This document shows, in pieces, positions 60,601 through 64,000 of a stretch of DNA of 64,000 bases. Both the position numbers and the translations under genes were made by a program. Below the pieces are notes generated by a model. The model saw nothing but the letters and a program-made list of their open reading frames with translations, did no database searches and was not told the DNA's origin. This DNA comes from Collinsella aerofaciens. GTDB taxonomy: Bacteria > Actinomycetota > Coriobacteriia > Coriobacteriales > Coriobacteriaceae. Each line of letters starts with the position of its first letter. Position 1 is the stretch's first letter. The stretch lies in the NCBI GenBank assembly GCA_008680965.1, contig NAKE01000001.1:1488001-1552000 (forward strand), written 5' to 3'.

Positions 60601-61953
60601 TCATTTGGCGGTGGCGCGGCCGAGCCAGTTGCCGCTGTGGTGGTAGATGGTAAACATCGTGGCCGTGATGAGCCAGGTTACGGGGTAAACCAATAGCAGG
60701 TGCTCAAGCGACGGATCAAACGGCATGATCGCAAACACCCAGATCACCCTGAGCACGACGGTGCCAAAAATCGTGAGCAGCATGGGCTGCAAGCTCACAC
60801 CGGCACCGCGAATGGAGCCCGACGCGTTTTCGATAATCGAGTAGATCGCGTAGAACGGCGCGATAAAATGAAGGATCGTCGTGGTATACGCCGAAATCGA
60901 AGCATCGTCGACAAACAGACGCGACAACGGACCCGAGAACACCAGCAGCACGGCAGACAGGCCACCAATGAGCATAAACGACAGCACGAGCGAAGTATGG
61001 TAGCCCTTGCGCATGCGCTCGTAGTTGCGCGCTCCAAAGTTCTGTGCCGAGAACGTGGTGATCGAAACGCCAAGCGCCTCGGTAACCATCCAGACAATGC
61101 CATCTAAGCGGCCCGAAAGACCCCACGCCGTGGTGACATCGGCGCCAAACGAGTTGACCGACACCTGAATCAAAACGTTGGAAATCGAATACGCAGCAGA
61201 CTGAAAACCAAGCGGCAGACCACACGAGATCATGCTCTTACAAATGCCAGGATCAATGCCGAGTTTGGACAGCGAAAGCCGCCACGCACCCGGTGCGTGC
61301 ATCATGCGAATCACGATCATCGTGGCGTTGGAGCAAATGGTAAGCGCCACCGCGATGCCGCAGCCCAGAGCCTCCATATGAAGCACGGCAACGAAGATGA
61401 CATCCAGCACCGCATTAACAAGGCAGCCGGAAGCGATGATCACAGCAGGTCCGCGCGTGTCGCCCACGGCGCGCAGCAGTGCTGTTCCCATATTGAGCAG
61501 CAGCGCCGCAACCATAGCGGCAAAATAGCAACGAGCATAGGCCACGCCCTCGGCCAATAATTCATGCGGTGTGTTCATAAGCACCAGCATGGGCTCAACG
61601 AACACTATGCCAAGAATCGAGAAAACGATACCGCCCACCAGCGCGAGGGTCATGGCCGTATGGACCGAACGACTCAGTCGCTCATCATCGTGCTGGCCAA
61701 AAAACTGGCCCGTAATGACCGCGCAGCCGGCACCGACGCCGACACAAAAGCCAATGCAGAGCTCCGTAAGCACCATCGTGGCCTGAATGCCACCCAGAGC
61801 GAGCTTGCCGCCAAACTGACCGACGATATAGGTACCGATAAGCGTGTATGCCTGCTGAAAAAACGAACTAAAGAAGATGGGAACGCACAGCGACAGCAGC
61901 TGCTGCCAAATGACACCCTGCGTTACATCGATAGCCGTAGATTTCTTAGCCAC
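60601..61953 (-). CDS. MATE-family multidrug/metabolite exporter
   Basis: A 450-residue cation-coupled exporter with 12 predicted spans in two halves. Family signatures are IFFSSFFQQAYTLIGTYIVG, GVGAGCAVITGQFFGQ, LLRAVGDTRGPAVI and, in the second half, GLPLGFQSAAYSISN and FSAQNFGARNYERMRKG. Its stop lies in the right arm extension of the palindrome. It converges with cobO. Substrate is unknown; membership in the DinF/NorM branch is not resolved. Confidence 0.92.
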   Translation of the reverse strand: MAKKSTAIDVTQGVIWQQLLSLCVPIFFSSFFQQAYTLIGTYIVGQFGGKLALGGIQATMVLTELCIGFCVGVGAGCAVITGQFFGQHDDERLSRSVHTAMTLALVGGIVFSILGIVFVEPMLVLMNTPHELLAEGVAYARCYFAAMVAALLLNMGTALLRAVGDTRGPAVIIASGCLVNAVLDVIFVAVLHMEALGCGIAVALTICSNATMIVIRMMHAPGAWRLSLSKLGIDPGICKSMISCGLPLGFQSAAYSISNVLIQVSVNSFGADVTTAWGLSGRLDGIVWMVTEALGVSITTFSAQNFGARNYERMRKGYHTSLVLSFMLIGGLSAVLLVFSGPLSRLFVDDASISAYTTTILHFIAPFYAIYSIIENASGSIRGAGVSLQPMLLTIFGTVVLRVIWVFAIMPFDPSLEHLLLVYPVTWLITATMFTIYHHSGNWLGRATAK

Positions 61954-62073
61954 ACGCCCTCCCCGCTAGCGTACGCCAAACAACACATCAATAGTACGGC
62001 AAAGCCGCTATCAGCTTAACACCGACCGAAGGCAGTCGAAACACCTCTGTCGGCAAAGTTCGAGAGCACCCCG

Positions 62074-62988
62074 CTAGTGATACAGCCCCGGCTGGTAGTG
62101 ATACTCATTGCTCACGTGCGGGCACAGCTGCCAAAAGGCGACGGCACTCGCCGCGGCCACGTTGAGCGAATCGACCCCGTGCGCCATCGGAATGCGCACG
62201 GCCCGGTCGCAGCCCGCGATAGTCTTGGCACCCAGGCCGGCACCCTCGGTACCCATAAAGATCGCCAGGCGGTCAATCTCCTGCAGCACGAGATCGTCCA
62301 GCGATACGGAATCGTCCGTCAATGCCATGGCAGCACAGGAAAAACCGGCTTCATGCAGTGCCGCCAGGCCATCGTGCGGCCACACACGAGCCTCGCTGCC
62401 AATGCGCGTCCACGGCACCTGAAAAACCGTGCCCATGCTCACGCGGGCCGAGCGACGGTACAGCGGGTCGCAGCACGTAGGGCTCACCAGAATGCCGTCG
62501 ACATTGAGCGCGGCGGCCGAGCGGAAAATCGCGCCGACGTTGGTGTGGTCGACAATGCCCTCGAGCACGCACACGCGCACCGGACGCTCCCCCGCAGCCT
62601 TGACGACGCCGCCCAAGAACTCATCAACCGGAATCTGCCGCGGGCGACGAAACGCCGCGAGTGCACCGCGCGTCACGTTAAAGCCCGTCAACTGCTCCAT
62701 GAGCTCCATGGAGGCCACGAACACAGGAACCGGACCTGCGCCCTCGCGCGCAACCAGGCGCTCAAACAGCGGCATCATCTGATCGAGCCAGCGTTCGCCC
62801 AAAAGAAAGCTCACCGGCTGGTATCCGGCACGGACCGCGCGCTCAATAACCTTAGCACTCTCGGCAATAAAGATGCCCTTTTGCGGCTCCAGCACACAGC
62901 GCAGCTCACGCTCCGTCAGTCGCATGTAGGCGTCGAGTCGCTCGTCTTCGAGCGACTCGATTCGCAGCACCTCAACGGCATCAGTCAT
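62074..62988 (-). CDS. SpoU/TrmH-family RNA 2'-O-methyltransferase
   Basis: A 304-residue SPOUT enzyme. The N-terminal part has an L30e-like substrate domain (FIAESAKVIERAVRAGY). The C-terminal trefoil knot has NVGAIFRSAAA, FMGTEGAGLGAK and IPMAHGVDSLNVAAASAV, which bind SAM. RNA target is not clear from sequence; rRNA or tRNA are both possible. No ribosome site of note. Confidence 0.9.
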   Translation of the reverse strand: MTDAVEVLRIESLEDERLDAYMRLTERELRCVLEPQKGIFIAESAKVIERAVRAGYQPVSFLLGERWLDQMMPLFERLVAREGAGPVPVFVASMELMEQLTGFNVTRGALAAFRRPRQIPVDEFLGGVVKAAGERPVRVCVLEGIVDHTNVGAIFRSAAALNVDGILVSPTCCDPLYRRSARVSMGTVFQVPWTRIGSEARVWPHDGLAALHEAGFSCAAMALTDDSVSLDDLVLQEIDRLAIFMGTEGAGLGAKTIAGCDRAVRIPMAHGVDSLNVAAASAVAFWQLCPHVSNEYHYQPGLYH

Positions 62989-63097
62989 AACAGCCAGCCT
63001 GTACCTTTCTTACAGCAGCATCTATATCAAACGAGGCGACGCCAGGCGCCGCCCCTTACTCATTCCAACCCGATAATACCGTGGGCAAATAGGAGAT

Positions 63098-63616
63098 TTA
63101 AGCATCAACGCGACGATACGTCACGAACTCATAATCGAGGCCTTCGTCGCCCTCGCCCGCGGCAATCGTGGCAACCCCTTCGCGCCGCGCAACTTCCCAC
63201 GCGGGATCGGCGTCCAAGTCGGGAAAGTACGTGTCCACGGCATGGGTGCAATGGTTGTGCGTGACCTCGGCCTCCACGCAGTACGGCAAAAACTGCCGAT
63301 AGACATCGCCACCACCGATCACCCAGGCAACGGGCTCATCGGCAACCGCGGCGAGCGCCTCGTCGATACTATGCACCACGTCGACGCCCTCGGGAGCAAA
63401 GCTCTCGTCGCGGGTGAGCACGATATTGCGACGGTTCTTGAGCGGACGCCCGCCGGGAAAACTCAGCAGGGTCTTGCGCCCCATAATAACCGGGCAGCCT
63501 TTGGTGCACGCCACAAAATGGCGCATGTCGGCGCGATTGGACACCACCATGTCGCCCTCGCACCCAATGCCCCAGTCATCACACACGGCGACGATAGCAG
63601 ATAGCTTACACGTCAT
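63098..63616 (-). CDS. folA: Dihydrofolate reductase
   Basis: Reduces dihydrofolate with NADPH. The 172 residues have SAIVAVCDDWGIGCEGDM, the catalytic aspartate in NRADMRHF, VIMGRKTLLSFP and GGGDVYRQFLPY. The ATG at 63616 has AGGTGG five bases upstream; a GTG three codons earlier is less likely. It follows thyA closely, so methyl transfer and folate recycling are co-expressed. Confidence 0.93.
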   Translation of the reverse strand: MTCKLSAIVAVCDDWGIGCEGDMVVSNRADMRHFVACTKGCPVIMGRKTLLSFPGGRPLKNRRNIVLTRDESFAPEGVDVVHSIDEALAAVADEPVAWVIGGGDVYRQFLPYCVEAEVTHNHCTHAVDTYFPDLDADPAWEVARREGVATIAAGEGDEGLDYEFVTYRRVDA

Positions 63617-63625
63617 GAGCGCCAC

Positions 63626-64000
63626 CTACACTGCAATGGGAATGTTCTTGACCTGCGGGCCGTGCTCGTAGCCCTCGACGATCAGGTCGTCGGTCGTAAA
63701 CGCGTGGAAATCGTGTACGTCGGGGTTGAGCGTTACCTTGGGCGCAGCAAACTGCGGACGCTCGATAAGCTCGCGGACGATATCGACATGACGGTCGTAA
63801 ATGTGGGCATCGGCAATCACATGCAGCAGCTCGCCGGGAATCATATCGACCGACTGCGCGACCATCATCAGCAAAATGGCGTACTGGCACACATTCCAGT
63901 TGTTGGCGGCCAAAATGTCTTGGCTGCGCTGGTTGAGAATCATGTTGAGTGTCGGCCTGTCGTCCTGCGGGCGCTGCGTCACGTTATAGGTCACGCTGTA
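63626..64000 (-). CDS. thyA: Thymidylate synthase, C-terminal part (runs off the window)
   Basis: Makes dTMP from dUMP with methylene-tetrahydrofolate. The last 124 codons are present, with the folate and dUMP site ILNQRSQDILAANNWNVCQY, GELLHVIADAHIYDRH and the C-terminal PIAV. The catalytic cysteine is outside the window. The NNWN variant of the usual LPFN is a mild divergence. It lies ten bases before folA. Confidence 0.9.
   Translation of the reverse strand, partial: YSVTYNVTQRPQDDRPTLNMILNQRSQDILAANNWNVCQYAILLMMVAQSVDMIPGELLHVIADAHIYDRHVDIVRELIERPQFAAPKVTLNPDVHDFHAFTTDDLIVEGYEHGPQVKNIPIAV

Overview
The window looks like a piece of chromosome from a GC-rich gut actinobacterium of the Coriobacteriia, most like Collinsella. 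This is an inference from base composition, Actinobacteria/Coriobacteria-style protein families, a Stem I T-box ahead of ileS, and a full fructose PTS; no database was searched. Most genes are conserved housekeeping genes packed into short operons, with overlapping stop/start codons and clear Shine-Dalgarno sites. The unusual content is mainly between the genes: at least ten palindromic or structured repeats, three of them split by IS3-family insertions.

Layout. 1-4244 (minus): def (cut by the window edge), priA, gltX. 4466-7666 (plus): metK and a fused L-serine dehydratase, with a 122-base structured repeat just before the dehydratase. 7817-13078 (plus): a membrane L,D-transpeptidase, then a MacAB-like export trio. 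13116-14414: a single-ORF IS3-type element in the loop of a hairpin repeat. 14483-18484 (minus): a TetR regulator, a flippase-like membrane protein whose frame carries an in-frame amber codon, two identical tRNA-Glu(CTC) genes and the CCA-adding enzyme. 18681-25470 (minus): a sugar-uptake block, fruA - ptsH - ptsI - two fruK paralogues, with an RpiR regulator divergent from fruA.

26864-31958 (minus): efp - Asp23 - nusB - xseB - tlyA - nadK - recN. 32119-40027 (minus): an M24 peptidase, a degenerate AroB-like protein next to an intact aroK, a YqeG-type phosphatase, mltG, ruvX and alaS. 40222: an AT-rich small membrane protein on the other strand. 40468-46837 (minus): an AI-2E family permease, a SigB/SigF-like sigma factor with a degenerate anti-sigma-like partner, a DUF948 protein, rarA, a dGTPase-like HD protein and a prepilin peptidase.

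46892-57488: two identical 1454-base IS3 copies in opposite orientation bracket a glycosyltransferase, rluD-like, lspA, ileS with its T-box leader, and a glycerol-dehydrogenase-like gene. 57511-64000: a DUF523 protein, ftsH, cobO, a MATE exporter, a SpoU methyltransferase, folA and the end of thyA.

How it works together: FruA, HPr, EI and FruK form a complete path from external fructose to fructose-1,6-bisphosphate, with HPr keeping both His15 and the regulatory Ser46. The efp-to-recN run joins translation, NAD(P) supply and DNA repair. MltG, LspA, the L,D-transpeptidase and FtsH cover envelope assembly. The main novelty candidates are the covarying structured element at 5914-6035 and 23075-23203, and the repeated insertion of IS3 elements into hairpin loops.
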